Assembly: GCA_018417955.1 (NCBI GenBank)
Contig: JACTVC010000037.1
Span: 186,001 to 250,000 of the forward strand
DNA from: Laccaria trichodermophora
Lineage: Eukaryota; Basidiomycota; Agaricomycetes; Agaricales; Hydnangiaceae
DNA: 64,000 nt
Direction of reading: 5' to 3'
Shown: positions 45,298 to 56,168 of the stretch, piece after piece
Layout: each line of letters begins with the position of its first letter
Numbering within the stretch: the first letter of the stretch is position 1
Notes under the pieces: model-generated
Databases searched by the model: none
Told to the model about the DNA's origin: nothing
Seen by the model: the letters and a program-made list of their open reading frames with translations, nothing else
Position numbers and translations under genes: made by a program

Positions 45298-45565
45298 ACT
45301 ACCCCAACGACCCGCCAACCACTGCCACGTCACCACCTCGCCCTCTGCAACATTTGGTGATCACGACGCGACACGACGATGGAGACAGACAGACAGACGA
45401 CGACAACGTGACGTGGCGGCAATGACGGACTACCTCAACGATCCGCTAACCACTTCCACGTCATCACCTCGCCCTCTGCAACATTTGGTAAACACGACGC
45501 GACACGACACGACGATGACGATGGAGTCGGACAGACGATGACAATGGGACGTGGTGGCAGCGACG
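45298..45565. repeat. Two-copy tandem repeat, about 130 bp
   Basis: Two adjacent copies share CACCTCGCCCTCTGCAACAT and TTTGGT.A.CACGACGCGAC. Inner ACGACG- and CAGACAGA-type expansions differ between copies. The wider 44990-45650 region is rich in ACGACG-like words. Confidence 0.75.
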
Positions 45566-46012
45566 ACGGACTACGATGGCGGACGACAATGACGATGCGA
45601 AGACCATCACGACGGACTGCTCCCCCCTGAAACTGAACAGGGGACCCTCATCTCCATTGATTCATGTATAGCATTACCTACCATTTTTCATCTTTTATGA
45701 GTCATGTAGTAGAACCACATCTGTAATCCGAGCATTCTTGTAACAACTGTTCTATTGCCTGCTGCTGCTAAAAATTGATGTGCAAGAAAACTTCTGAACG
45801 GTCTGACCTGTCTGATCACCTACATATTGCCAGATCTGTTTATTCTCCCACAAATGCCGTTCTGAAATCAGAATGTAATTATGAGACAATAAAGTTTTGT
45901 GGCATCGGGAGGGTATTATGTCGCCACTCATATTCTGATGGTCTGGAAGCGTCTGGCCGGTCTGGCTCCAGACCAGCCACATGGTTGGAGTTTTCCTGAT
46001 GAACATTATTAT

Positions 46013-46093
46013 GACCTAGTCCTGAAGGCTGTCGGAACCCGGTCCACAGTTCTGGAAATTGTCCAGGTGTGTGAGCCGTTACACCGTTAGGCC
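46013..46093 (-). repeat. tRNA-derived repeat unit 2
   Basis: Minus strand: GGCCTAACGGTGTAACGGCT, then an anticodon-arm-like segment, ending CTAGGTC, which pairs with the 5' acceptor bases. The T-arm is damaged. 81 bases, like the next unit. Confidence 0.6.
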
Positions 46094-46184
46094 GTTATGC
46101 ATAGCTGGGGAAGGTAGTGTAAAGTCATGGTCGGGTATAGCCTTTGCCCAAAAAGGATTTTGTTGGAACTGGGAGTAGTTGTAT

Positions 46185-46265
46185 GACCTAATCCTGAATC
46201 GAACAGAATGTCTCTGGCTGAAGTGACAGATTCTCCAGATGTGCGAGCCGTTACACCGCTAGGCC
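46185..46265 (-). repeat. tRNA-derived repeat unit 3 (best cloverleaf)
   Basis: Minus strand 46265 to 46185 folds as a nearly complete cloverleaf. The acceptor GGCCTAG/TTAGGTC has six or seven pairs. The D stem is GTGT/GCAC with loop AACGGCTC. The anticodon stem is TCTGG/CCAGA with an oversized 17-base loop. The T stem is TTCTG/CAGGA with loop TTCGATT. A functional tRNA is doubtful because the loop base expected to be U33 is G, and because the unit recurs with a common 3' tail (CCCGACC, AGCTATG). A tRNA-headed SINE is the better reading. Confidence 0.65.
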
Positions 46266-46354
46266 GTCCTCCATAGCTGACGAAGGTCGGGTAAAGTCGA
46301 TCAGGGGTAGGATCTGTCCGTAAAATTGAAGGTTCTGCACCTTCGTCACGCAAT

Positions 46355-46450
46355 GACCTACTAGTCCCGACTCGGAGCGTCGAACAGGATCTCTCTGGGT
46401 GAAGGGACCACGACATTCTCCAGACGTGTGCGCCATTACACTACTAGGTA
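46355..46450 (-). repeat. tRNA-derived repeat unit 4
   Basis: Minus strand: TACCTAGTAGTGTAATGGCG, TCTGG...CCAGA, a T-loop-like GTTCGACGC, and AGTAGGTCATTGCG. The tail ends CGACTTTACCCGACCTTCGT and CAGCTATGG, directly before unit 3. Confidence 0.6.
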
Positions 46451-46642
46451 GTATAATACCCCTTAATCGAGGCTGGGTAAGTCATGTGGCGTGGAGAAGG
46501 CAAGTTACCTAGAGCGCGACGGTGGCCCGGGATACTTCAAATAATTATTTGTCTGTGCTTACCAACTACTTTTAACAACGCTCTTCATTCTTTCGAGATT
46601 TAATTCAGAGCAAGGTCATACCAACTTGTCGAGTCACAACTT

Positions 46643-46905
46643 ATGGTGAGTGTTGTGCTGCCTCGAGATCTTTATGACAAGTTTGTTCAAGCCGTGGATT
46701 TTGGAAGGTCACATTATTGCGAAGACAAGACATTCTCGTCACGTAGGACAAATTCCCCTTGACAGGCAAGATTCACAACAACGAACGCGTTTATGAATGT
46801 CTCAAGTTCATATCTCCTCACGCTCATCCCATGGTTCCTTGGCATCGCGTGATTGGCTCGTCCGGCACAATATCTTCTCGTGGACCTGGAACCGATGGCG
46901 CCCAG
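46643..46905 (+). pseudogene. Alkyltransferase-like protein (ATL/MGMT DNA-binding domain), damaged
   Basis: The reading gives DLYDKFVQAVDFG, then after a small deletion HIIAKTRHSRHVGQ, then CLKFISPHAHPMVPWHRVIG and SSGTISSRGPGTDGAQR. This is the ATL/MGMT DNA-binding domain. MGMT has PCHRV at the active site; here it is PWHRV, the hallmark of non-enzymatic ATL proteins, which flag O6-alkylguanine for nucleotide excision repair. The RVTTYG segment before HIIAK is missing and frames change twice. After GAQR the usual conserved C-terminus is absent, replaced by Ser-rich sequence. It is therefore disabled or mis-sequenced. Confidence 0.72.
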
Positions 46906-49110
46906 CGCCCTTCATCCTCATCATCATCCACGACCTCGAAAGACCACCACCGACTCTCTTCTACGTCCACCCAAACCTCAGATATGGCAGGGAGCCGGCG
47001 CCGCTTCGGCCTGGAAGAGCATAACGCAGGCGCACGCCGAGCTTGCGCTTAAAGTTGGGGGGAGCATGTTGAGCGGAATCAAGTTCCTTGGAGGAATGCT
47101 GCTGTGAAACGCGGTGGAGCGGGGGAACCACACACCACCGACTATGGCGATTAATAGGTTGTTCTCGAGGAGCGCGCCGATGAAGGGATAGGGGGGAGAG
47201 GAGCTGCTGCTACGAATCGGGTGTTTGATAGGGAGAGGAAGGGAGGGTATCATGTTCGAGTGGTTGATCTGGATGGGAAATCCTCGGGGGCAAGGTGGCA
47301 TTTGGAAGGGAAGGTGCGAAATGTACTCGCTGGAGCTACTGTAAGTCTTTCTTCCTCCTTTTGGTGTAAAAAGATTGGCTGAGAACACTTACGTCCCTTC
47401 TAGATACCAGTCAAGACGGAAGTAACCCCGCTTCGTCTTCAACCACGACGGAAGGCGGTACCGGAGAATCGCTCGTAGAAGGCAGTTTCTCCCTCTTCAC
47501 CCCGCGACATTCGCCGTTTTTCAACGTCCTTTGACGAACCTCTTTCAGGGCCGGCTTCAACCACTCTCCTCAATCTAACCAGGCCATCATACCCATGGCA
47601 CCCCAAAGTCGTTCAGGAGCTCGATTCCCATTCGTGATTCAGGGATGGGATGAGTGAAGATTTTGGCAGGATCAGGAGGGAGTCAGATCTCTGTTGCTGG
47701 CGCCTAGAAGCGATAGCAGTTTGAATGAAGAGGATTGAGGACTTTTTTGGGAGGTGGGGTTGACGCTTTGTTGGATGCGCCAATATCACTTCCAAAACAA
47801 CGTGAAGGTTCAAGTGCATCATGGGGGACATCCAGAGACGATGGATTCTGGAGTCAGCGTGGACTCGTCGCTTTCTGCCTCAAGTGCGGTCATTGGAACC
47901 GTAGATGAAGGACATCTGGGGGTGTGATTACCAATCGGACAAGATGGCGATCGAAGAGGCGAAACGTTTCGAATCTGGTGGTTTTTTTGGATGCAGAACA
48001 GAATTCGTCGAAGCCCATTGCTACTACGGGCCACCTTCCAGACTCCTTGGTTCAGCTGTGAGTACGTAACCAATTGGTCTTCCTGCTCCAGCCTTGCGGC
48101 CCATGTTCCGCTCCGTTGCGCTGAGTTTTATAAGGCCAAAACACCTGAAACATTCAAGCTCTCCCTCCCCACAAAACCAGCTGAACTCAGGTGAGTCATT
48201 TGAGATAGGCGTTAGTGGATTTGGGAGGCGCACCGGTCATTACTAATCACCCTGCGCGGAGTGGGTTCGAAGTTGGTGGGACGAGCGACCTGGATCGATC
48301 ACGATTCATTGCGTGTGGCCTTGAAGAGATCCAGTGCAAGATTATGCCTTTTTTGAATGCATCACCCAGGCCATCTCAAATGAATTCTCCAAGCCCGTGT
48401 CCGTCTTTATCGAAGCCATACAATTCACATTACTCTCAGCCGAACTTGAATATGCGATTCTCCCAATACTTGCTCATCACGCTCTTGATGCACAAGCTGC
48501 GTTCGTCTTATCCGAAACTATTTTTTTTTCACGGCCCTGGGAAAGCACTTATCAACCTTCATCTTATATTAATATATTACTTGGGAGCGTCGCCACTTTT
48601 ATGACAGAAGTCGTATTTCTCCTGAAACTTTTATTGCTGATGAGAGCATCTGAGGTGTATTTCAGCTATCCTCATGACGCTATTTGTGACCAACAGCCCA
48701 GTGCGTAGTCAATCGCATCAGGAAAACGTCGGCGAGTACACGGTCAAGGAAGGCGATGCGTGATGTGGCCTGGCGTGTGTTTTTCCTTCTATATGTTTTC
48801 ATCTTAACCTGTCGTCATATAGATTTCGTCTCGCCTCAGCAACTGGCGAAACGAATTTGCAATGATGGCGGCCGGCGAGGCATTCGACTTTTTCAAGAAA
48901 CAACACGCCCATGACCTCGACACTCCCGAGGAGATTGCGGAGCATGTCGAGGCGTATCTCACGACCAATCGCGACCCCCCGCACTCTGCGTATGCTTGTC
49001 TATCTCATGCTACATGATATCCTCTTGGTCAATATTGAAGGGTATGTTTCAAAACCCCTTGACCATGTCCTGGCGAACGGGGAGGGATTCCCTTCGCGAT
49101 GACGTTCGTG
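46906..49110 (+). other. Unrecognised coding-like stretch, plus strand, several frame breaks
   Basis: Stretches read as protein on the plus strand: PQIWQGAGAASAWKSITQAH and KVGGSMLSGIKFLGGMLL ending at 47107; EVTPLRLQPRRKAVPENRS and RRFSTSFDEPLSGPASTTLL near 47415-47570; a membrane-type segment LLGSVATFMTEVVFLLKLLL near 48580-48640; and MMAAGEAFDFFKKQHAHDLD with TPEEIAEHVEAYLTTNRDPP at 48870-48985. They probably derive from two or more decayed genes. I do not recognise the families. Confidence 0.4.
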
Positions 49111-49885
49111 AAGATTGATCCCCGCGCCTCGCGGTTCTTCAAATCGGTCAAGGACCTCACGGACAATTTAAGTTGTGCGGTTTGGCCCTGGAATTGATGA
49201 TGGCTAGTTCTTGATACAAAAAATACAGGATGGCATACAGATCTCTTATCCATCGCTGTCGAAAGGGGAACGTTCCACAATCTATAGAGAAAGATATTTT
49301 CTTTCGGTTCTCATGGACTCGGTAGCGCAATATGACGCTCATCAAAAATAGACCGCGGCTTTCCGTTTATTCTTCTCTCCTGATCTCTACCCACCACGGA
49401 AATTTATAGCGAGGTCATTTGTTGACGAATTTCAGCAGCTCCACTACTTATAAATACAATACTCAGGTTACCAACGTTTCTTAAGAAATAGGCGCTGCTT
49501 TTTGGCTGCTTTAGTTCAATTTCCGGGAAAACGGACTTCGTCAGATATGCTCCACGTTGGAACATCAAGAGCCGTTTTCCCTCATATTGTATGCGACCAA
49601 CCGTCTGAGTAATGAACGTGGTGATCCGATTCTGGTAGCATATGGTCCAGAGTCAAGACCATCACTCAAATGATTCTCAAAGGTTGTGTTGGCATATAGC
49701 AAGGAAAATCGCGTGTTAAGTGTATCACCACTCCCTGGCCATGTGTCACATATAATATTGACTGTTCATTCAAGTAATAAACGTTTGAATCTCTGGTCAC
49801 TACCTCCCCATGGCGCAAAACCTGGACCAGCCACAAACCATCTCAAAATTGATCAGCTAACTCACGGAGTTCCTGCCTTCCTATG
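49111..49885. other. No recognisable gene
   Basis: Short ORFs only. Confidence 0.4.
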
Positions 49886-50161
49886 ATGTACAGCCTCGTT
49901 GGTACGTAAAATGCATTTCTTCGATTCGAAGCCTGATTACGGAGAATTGAGCTTGGATAAAAAGGTGCACAAAGGCCGTTTATGGAATTCCAGGCTTCCT
50001 GATCACGACGGTCAGCCGTGGCACTTCTTACAAAATTTACTTCCTCGAAGAGAGCAGAGACAAAAAACACACCTACTCACTGTTCTACGTGGCTTGACAT
50101 GGATTCAATGGGCTCAGTTCTTTGTTGGGTACATCGCTTTACATCCACGTTACCGTGGCTA
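49886..50161 (+). pseudogene. Possible carboxylate/sugar MFS transporter N-terminal fragment
   Basis: The ORF ends FLQNLLPRREQRQKTHLL and VLRGLTWIQWAQFFVGY, then stops after nine more residues. The LRGLTxxQWAQFFxG box recalls the start of the first span of fungal monocarboxylate (JEN1-like) permeases, but nothing after it continues the protein. Fragment, low certainty. Confidence 0.35.
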
Positions 50162-51075
50162 AATTACATGACCCCCCCCCCACTAAATAAGGAAATACGG
50201 CAGCATCATTCCCATTTCTCTTCCATCGTCTCCAGACGCATCGTAGGCAAAACGACACGTCCTCCTCGATATATCCTATCAAACATGTCAGCCATGTACA
50301 TAGTGGCGCCTCCTTTCTGTGAATATGTAGACCTTCTATTGTGGGGATTTTAAAGCGTCCGAATTTCCGAAAGGATAAGTAAGTACTTAGTCTGGACGCG
50401 ATCGAGGAGATCAAAGAAATTGTGAAGAGGAAACGGACAGAAACATTGTCTCTTGTGGAGCCGAAAAATAAGAAAAGGAAGATGTAAAAACGGTCATCAC
50501 GGGCACCATAGTTAGCTAGCTATCTCGACATCGTGCAGTCTGAGTGATGCGGATTGGGATACTTATGACCCTCGTGATTCGCCTTAAAATGGTAAGTTCT
50601 CACGATCTCTGGATCACGAACAATCGTCGATATCAACACCTGCCAGCACAAAGCGCATACACAAGGCTTTCTGGCCCATATCCTACGCCCGCCCTTGGAC
50701 AAGTTGATCCTGAACTCCTCGGAGTCTGCTGTCATATATTTAGTGGTCCCGAATCGGCATACATGGGCTCAGTGGCTTCGGCGCGTATCATCTTTCATTA
50801 CATCGGTTTTTGCCAAAGAAACAGAACCAAAAGGCTGAGTACATGTTTCTCTCCATTTCATGATTCAAATTATGCAAATTTGATTTTTGAAATGTAGGGG
50901 TGGTAACATAACGACGTTCAGTCTGGGATTGTACCTCGGCTTGACCTCGGGCCTTGAAGCTTGATACGCAGCTTCTCCGAAGTTCTACCAGCGTTAAAAA
51001 CAGACGCTAGTGTCACCCGCTTCTTCTGACAAGCTATATCACGTCAAGGCACTGAGGAGAACTCATTCCATAGAC
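50162..51075. other. No recognised gene; possible C-terminal exon
   Basis: At 50390-50487 the plus strand reads LDAIEEIKEIVKRKRTETLS and ends EPKNKKRKM before a stop, like the lysine-rich end of a nuclear or ribosome-biogenesis protein. No upstream partner was found. Confidence 0.3.
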
Positions 51076-52445
51076 ATGGCGGCGCTTGCTAAACTCAAAA
51101 ATTATGTGGCTGCTGAACGACTTGCCACGGTGCGTATCTACTGTCTATGAAAACCTCCTTCCTCTCAAACGAAAGAAAAACAGTCGTTCGATGGTAAGCA
51201 GCCTAGGACGATTTCGAGCTTCTAGACCTTATGAGTCTTCTACGCAGTTGCGGCGGCGATTCTACTGGTATACGACTGCTCACTGACGTTGGGGATGGAG
51301 ATTGAGTTTGTCTGGTCATCGCCATGGGGGTTTGTGAATGTGCTTTATATCGTTCAGCGATATCTGCCTTTCTGTGACGCGATTTTTCTCTGTCTGACTC
51401 GTGAGTAGCCTACATGGAATACCTCTCTCTCTCTCTCTCTCTTTACGACATTTCACCATTTCTCTTAGACCAATTGGCAGTAAACATCGACCCAGATAGC
51501 TGCCGTATTGTTGAAATGATACGAGGATGTACGCATTTTTGTTTAAAACGTGGTCGTTTGGCTCATCATATCGTAGGGTTGATGATTTTTGGCTTTATTT
51601 TGTCCGAAGGTGCGAATTCCCTTCATTTTATATTATAATATCTGACATCCCTAATGGTGGCTGTTCCTAGTAATCTTGACCCTGCGCGTATGGGCAGTAT
51701 GGAAACGAGATCGACATATGGGTGTCTTTCTAATATCCCTAATTACGCTCACCACCGTGGCGGAGATATATGTAATGAGAATCTTCCTTCGCGACCTACA
51801 ATGTGTGTCCACCATCTGTCATACTTGTCTGTTATCTCACCGCAACTGACACCCCGTGAAAAGTTAGTACAAAGCCATACCCAGAATTTGTCGGTTGCTT
51901 TCTCACCAGTGCGAATCACATCCTGTACCTGGATTGGGTTGTATTCATGATTTACGACGCTAGTAAGCATTCATTTCTATCTTGGTGTACGACATGCGCA
52001 CATTATTGCGTCCCAGTAATACTGGTCTTGATGATAATTCCTGGAATGGCTTCCTGTAAGACCCATACATTAGTTAGTTTTTCGCTTGCTCATAAGCCGC
52101 CCTTCCAGATCGGCGAGGAGGGAGTGTTGATCTGCATCACGTCATATGTCGCGACGGTAAGATATTGAATCTCACTGAAAGAGATGTATCTAAATTTCCT
52201 TCAACATAGGAATAATAATGTATATATACCTTTTTGGTAAGCAACGGTCACCACGACGCATTCATTGTGTGCTGAGGGAGCAAAAGCCCTTTCAATAGTC
52301 AACGTCGTAGTCGTGCGCGCGCTCTCTGTAAGCCGATACATTATGTCTTTGTGTGAGAACCAAAGTCACAACTAAATTTCTGCAGACAGAGTATTTTGCG
52401 GTTCTCTCCTCGTACGTTTATGTTCTGCCTCTACGTGCAATATGA
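51076..52445 (+). CDS. DUF6533 membrane protein, second copy
   Basis: Start MAALAKLKNYVAAERLAT. The next exon gives VAAAILLVYDCSLTLGMEIE and FVWSSPWGFVNVLYIVQRYL, the DUF6533 core. Later exons give VILTLRVWAVWKRDRHMGVF, AEIYVMRIFLRDLQC, GCFLTSANHILYLDWVVFMI, LVLMIIPGMAS and LSIVNVVVVRAL, ending TEYFAVLSSYVYVLPLRAI at 52445. Introns are 50-70 bases with normal ends. The joint between exon 1 and exon 2 is one base out for the expected LATVAAAI, and part of the region 51780-51870 is hard to join. It may therefore be slightly damaged, or my splice choice may be wrong. Family function unknown. It has no Pro-Gly loop, unlike the gene at 30075. Confidence 0.66.
51422..51443 (+). repeat. (CT)n microsatellite in an intron
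   Basis: About ten CT units within the pyrimidine tract of a DUF6533-gene intron, upstream of its acceptor. Confidence 0.85.
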
Positions 52446-53345
52446 CTGATCAAGTCAAGTGTGGAACGCGTACTTCATTCATTGTTAACGAGTAGGGTCG
52501 TGCTCCATATTCGAGAATACGCCAAAAGGCATCGATCATCGTGTTCCGATGGTCTTACGGACCTACACGTTGACCTGGATGCTAGCAAACCAGAAAACCG
52601 ATTCCAAAAATCATGATACACTTTGACTCTAGTTTTGCTTCTGCATCGATGGCCGATTTTTGGAGCGGATGGAATCTATCACGATGCCTTATCTTAGTTT
52701 TTAGAATGACAACGCGTGAATTAGTGTTGTTATGTACGAGTGACCTAAATAAATAAATTACGTTGTGTGGAAATGTCTATGTACTCGAGTAGAGTGATCG
52801 CTACACGTGAGAGTGGGCGCCACTGAACAACGACGGTCGTGGAGTAAAATTCTGGCATACTAGGTGTTGTTTGATGCCAACGCGAGGATGTGAAAAAATG
52901 AAATAGGTTCTGGAACTCTTTCAATGGCGTGTATCAATGGTGGAAGAACATTAGTGAACGCATCACTTGTTCAGAAACTTGCGACCGGGATAAAGATATG
53001 CGCCGCTCGGATGCTATCTGGCCAGATGTTGAAATGATCATTACCTAAAATTCCACCGGAACTAAAGATAAGTCTACCACACCCGAGTCTTCAAATCCGA
53101 GTTCGGAAGAAGAAGTCAAATATTTTTGCTCGTCGAGAGTGAAAACTTGGTGAAAATAGGGAAATTGACCATAAATATCTAGTGAGGTCCGTTAGGCCTA
53201 TTATGGCCCCAAATACAAGCCCGTTGTTCCCCGCATAATACATATTGTATTACTTTATTGAAGTTTATTCGCTCGGTTCTTGATTAGACTGATGTCGTTG
53301 TTCGGAAAAAGCCGATGGTGGATGATGAAATTCGCGAAGCTGATT
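52446..53345. other. No recognisable gene
   Basis: 3' region of the DUF6533 gene and left flank of the large hAT-type element. Nothing coding recognised. Confidence 0.4.
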
Positions 53346-53353
53346 GATTCAGC

Positions 53354-55988
53354 CACCTCAGGCCTGACGCTTCTGAGTGACAGAAGGCCTCAGAGGCCAA
53401 TTCTTTTGATGGTGGTAATTGGCCTCTGGGGCTATTTCCGCTCTATCACTGCGCTTCCAAATCCAAATTTGGTTGCTTCTTTTACTAACATCTAAAAATA
53501 GCTCGCACGTCAAGGAGACACTGTCGGCCGCTAGCGACTGAAGCGCTAGCTCTTGCCACCATCGCCAATAGCCAGAATTCCTCGCATCCCTTTCCGCTCA
53601 GCTTATGCGCCCCATTTTAGGTATTTTTTGGTTCATCTACCAGTCTCCTAGACCAGCTACGTAGAATCCAGACTATAAGAAAATTTTTGCGTTGAAACCT
53701 CCTCAAAACCCACGGCAAGGGCTCGCATTACCGCATTTCAGCTTGCCTCCTGGCCAAATGTATGAAACATGGATCACATTATTCATATCCAAATTAGATA
53801 TATGGCCAATCCACCCCCATCGTCATTGGCAATGAATTTGGTAACCGAATATTCAGAAAATGGTGAAACATCTGTTCCGTTCCGGTGCATATTGTGCCTT
53901 GCCTTCACCAGAAAACGAGGAGCGCTAATTAGAAGCAGTTTTTATATAGGTTCAATAGAAAATTTTACCAAGATTTGGCTCCCCAACATCCTAAAATAAT
54001 TAGTGAATGTAATAAATTTTCATGTTGAAGCCACGGCTCTATAACTCGCCACAATAAAAATTTGGCACTATTAGTATCAAGCTGGGAGTTTAGAGCTGTG
54101 AGGGATGACATATGAGACTCGTCGGAAATACAGATGCACTTCGAATGTATGCTGAATAGATAAATTATGGGGTTGGTTGCGGAATGACTCGTGCCCACTC
54201 TAGATTACGATTTTTGTCTTCGTTTTAGATCCATGCTTCTCCAAATACATTTGGACATCTCAAACGAAATGCCGCAGTGTGCTAAAAAAATTTTGAGATT
54301 TGTTCCTACAGAATTTACAGCAGGGGAAAGATTTTCGTCATTGTTATGAAATTTCTTTTATTTGTCCGTTTTCTACTTCAACCTGGATGAGAAAATTATG
54401 AATATTGGCAGGTATGTAGCTCAAGGTGCGAAGAATAGCTCTACCAAATTAATTTCAAGATGGCGTGAGGGAGCAGTCCAAGCGAGTCACATCTTGAGTT
54501 TTTCTGGAGTAAAGGTCAGACAAGACCAAAGCCATCGAAGGTTGCCAAACATTATCGTCGTAAGGACGGTAAAGACACTTTTGCCCTACAGCCCCACACC
54601 TTCATAACATCCATCTTAAATCAAAGTGAATTTGACCCCAGATTGATCCTATATCTCTACAAGGCTAACATTAATGTTGTCCAGTGGATATGAGTAGCTT
54701 TTATGTTCATTTTTATCCACATAACACTGAAGTCTTTGCTTCGTCATTTCCACAATTTTGTATTCCACATCCAGTCGGACTACAGAACAGTATTACAATG
54801 AATACAGTTTGTAAGTGTAGAGACATCCACCTAAAATCTATATATTCTTGAGGAGAAGGCTTAGAACCGAGGGGAAGGGTAGTTACTGAGGGAGAGATAT
54901 CGGTACGAGGAATCCACAGTCATGGACTTCAACTTGCCACGCATTCCTTCCATATGGAGTGTAATGTAGACCCCCAAAATGTGGTCAGGGGAGGGGGGAT
55001 GGATAGCGGGACATGGCTCGAATAAAGAGTAGCGATATGATTCGAAACTGCAGAAAGAAGTGTACATCAACTGACAATTCAGATCCTGGAAAATGGTACT
55101 CACGACACTCGAAAAACCCTCTCACAAACTTCCTCGGAGAACATTATTCAGCGGCTCGCATGGGGGGCATCGTGATGGGGAAGTATATATTCAGGTGGTG
55201 CAACGAGCCGTTGTTCCCATCATAATTTGGTGTGCGTAAGCGTGGTTGACCTGTAATAGTCAAACAGCGTATGAATACTGGATGATGTGGAGACTTGGAA
55301 TAGAGGATGGAGGGAGGTTGAAACAATCTGTAGCACGAAGGTATGAGTTGCCTCCCGAAGTTTTGTGAGATAAATGGTGGTACTTACCTGCCCAAGTATC
55401 TACAACTGATTTGATTGAAACCAATTTCGTTGTACTTTTCCTGTGTTCATGGGTGTACACCATTTTCGAGTGCGTGGCACCAGTAGACGGGACACAAACG
55501 TGAGGCGCTACAGTAACAACACAGGATACGCCGAGAGTCAGCCTGAGGCGATCTTGAAGAACGAATGGCACCAATACACACCTGACTACCCAAAACATAC
55601 TCGCCACGCCTTCCAAAGCATTCATAGATCCAGTCCGCACCAGTCATTGAGCAGGAGCACCGTATCCGAGGGCAATTGGTGCCATCCTTGAGTGAGCTCT
55701 GTGTAGTGAGAACTGATGAGGCTGGTATGGCGGATATAACGACAGCTGAAATGGCGCAGCGAGGGTCAGGACAGTCAATGACTCAATGAGATGAACGAGT
55801 CAAGAGCGAGCGCCGAAAGCTGCCAGCAGAATATTGCGATCTGGCAGCGATCTCGGTTTGATGCGGAAGTATAAATAGCCATCAGCGCCATCAGTGCTCT
55901 GGAAGCACCCCTCTCAGGCCAATTACCCCCAGACAAGGAATTGGCCTCTGAGGGCCTAGAAGCACGTCAAGGTGCTAGGCCTGAGGTG
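53354..55988. mobile_element. hAT-type element, 2,635 bp, no visible transposase
   Basis: The ends are CACCTCAGGCCT and AGGCCTGAGGTG. They are flanked by a perfect 8-bp duplication GATTCAGC (53346-53353 and 55989-55996). The terminal inverted regions extend imperfectly for about 110 bases and include GGCCTCAGAGGCCAATT on the left and its inverse at 55940 on the right, plus GGTAATTGGCCT inside. The interior has only short ORFs. On the minus strand at 55640-55330, spliceable pieces (IYECFGRRGEYVLGSQ, then HSKMVYTHEHRKSTTKLVSI) suggest captured coding sequence. It is non-autonomous, or a decayed autonomous element. Confidence 0.8.
55870..55877 (+). promoter_or_regulatory. TATA-box-like TATAAATA in the element's right end
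   Basis: TATAAATA lies about 290 bases before the ATG of the DUF6534 gene, inside the right terminal region of the hAT-type element. Promoter use is inferred from position only. Confidence 0.35.
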
Positions 55989-56168
55989 GATTCAGCTTGG
56001 ATTCAAAGACAACACCGCTCAAATCTCCATTCATCGAAGTAAGATCCTGCCTCCCCACTTTCAACAGTCTAAAGACCAGCGTCGTTACTAGAAACATCGC
56101 CGCCCCCACGTATACTGGGATAGCCATATCTGAGTAAGTGATCATGATGGAATCGTACGCATGCGTTT

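Noticed and set aside
46185..46265. A functional tRNA gene on the minus strand
   Set aside because: The cloverleaf pairs well, but the anticodon loop is 17 bases with G where U33 is required, and the unit recurs with a common tail in decayed copies.
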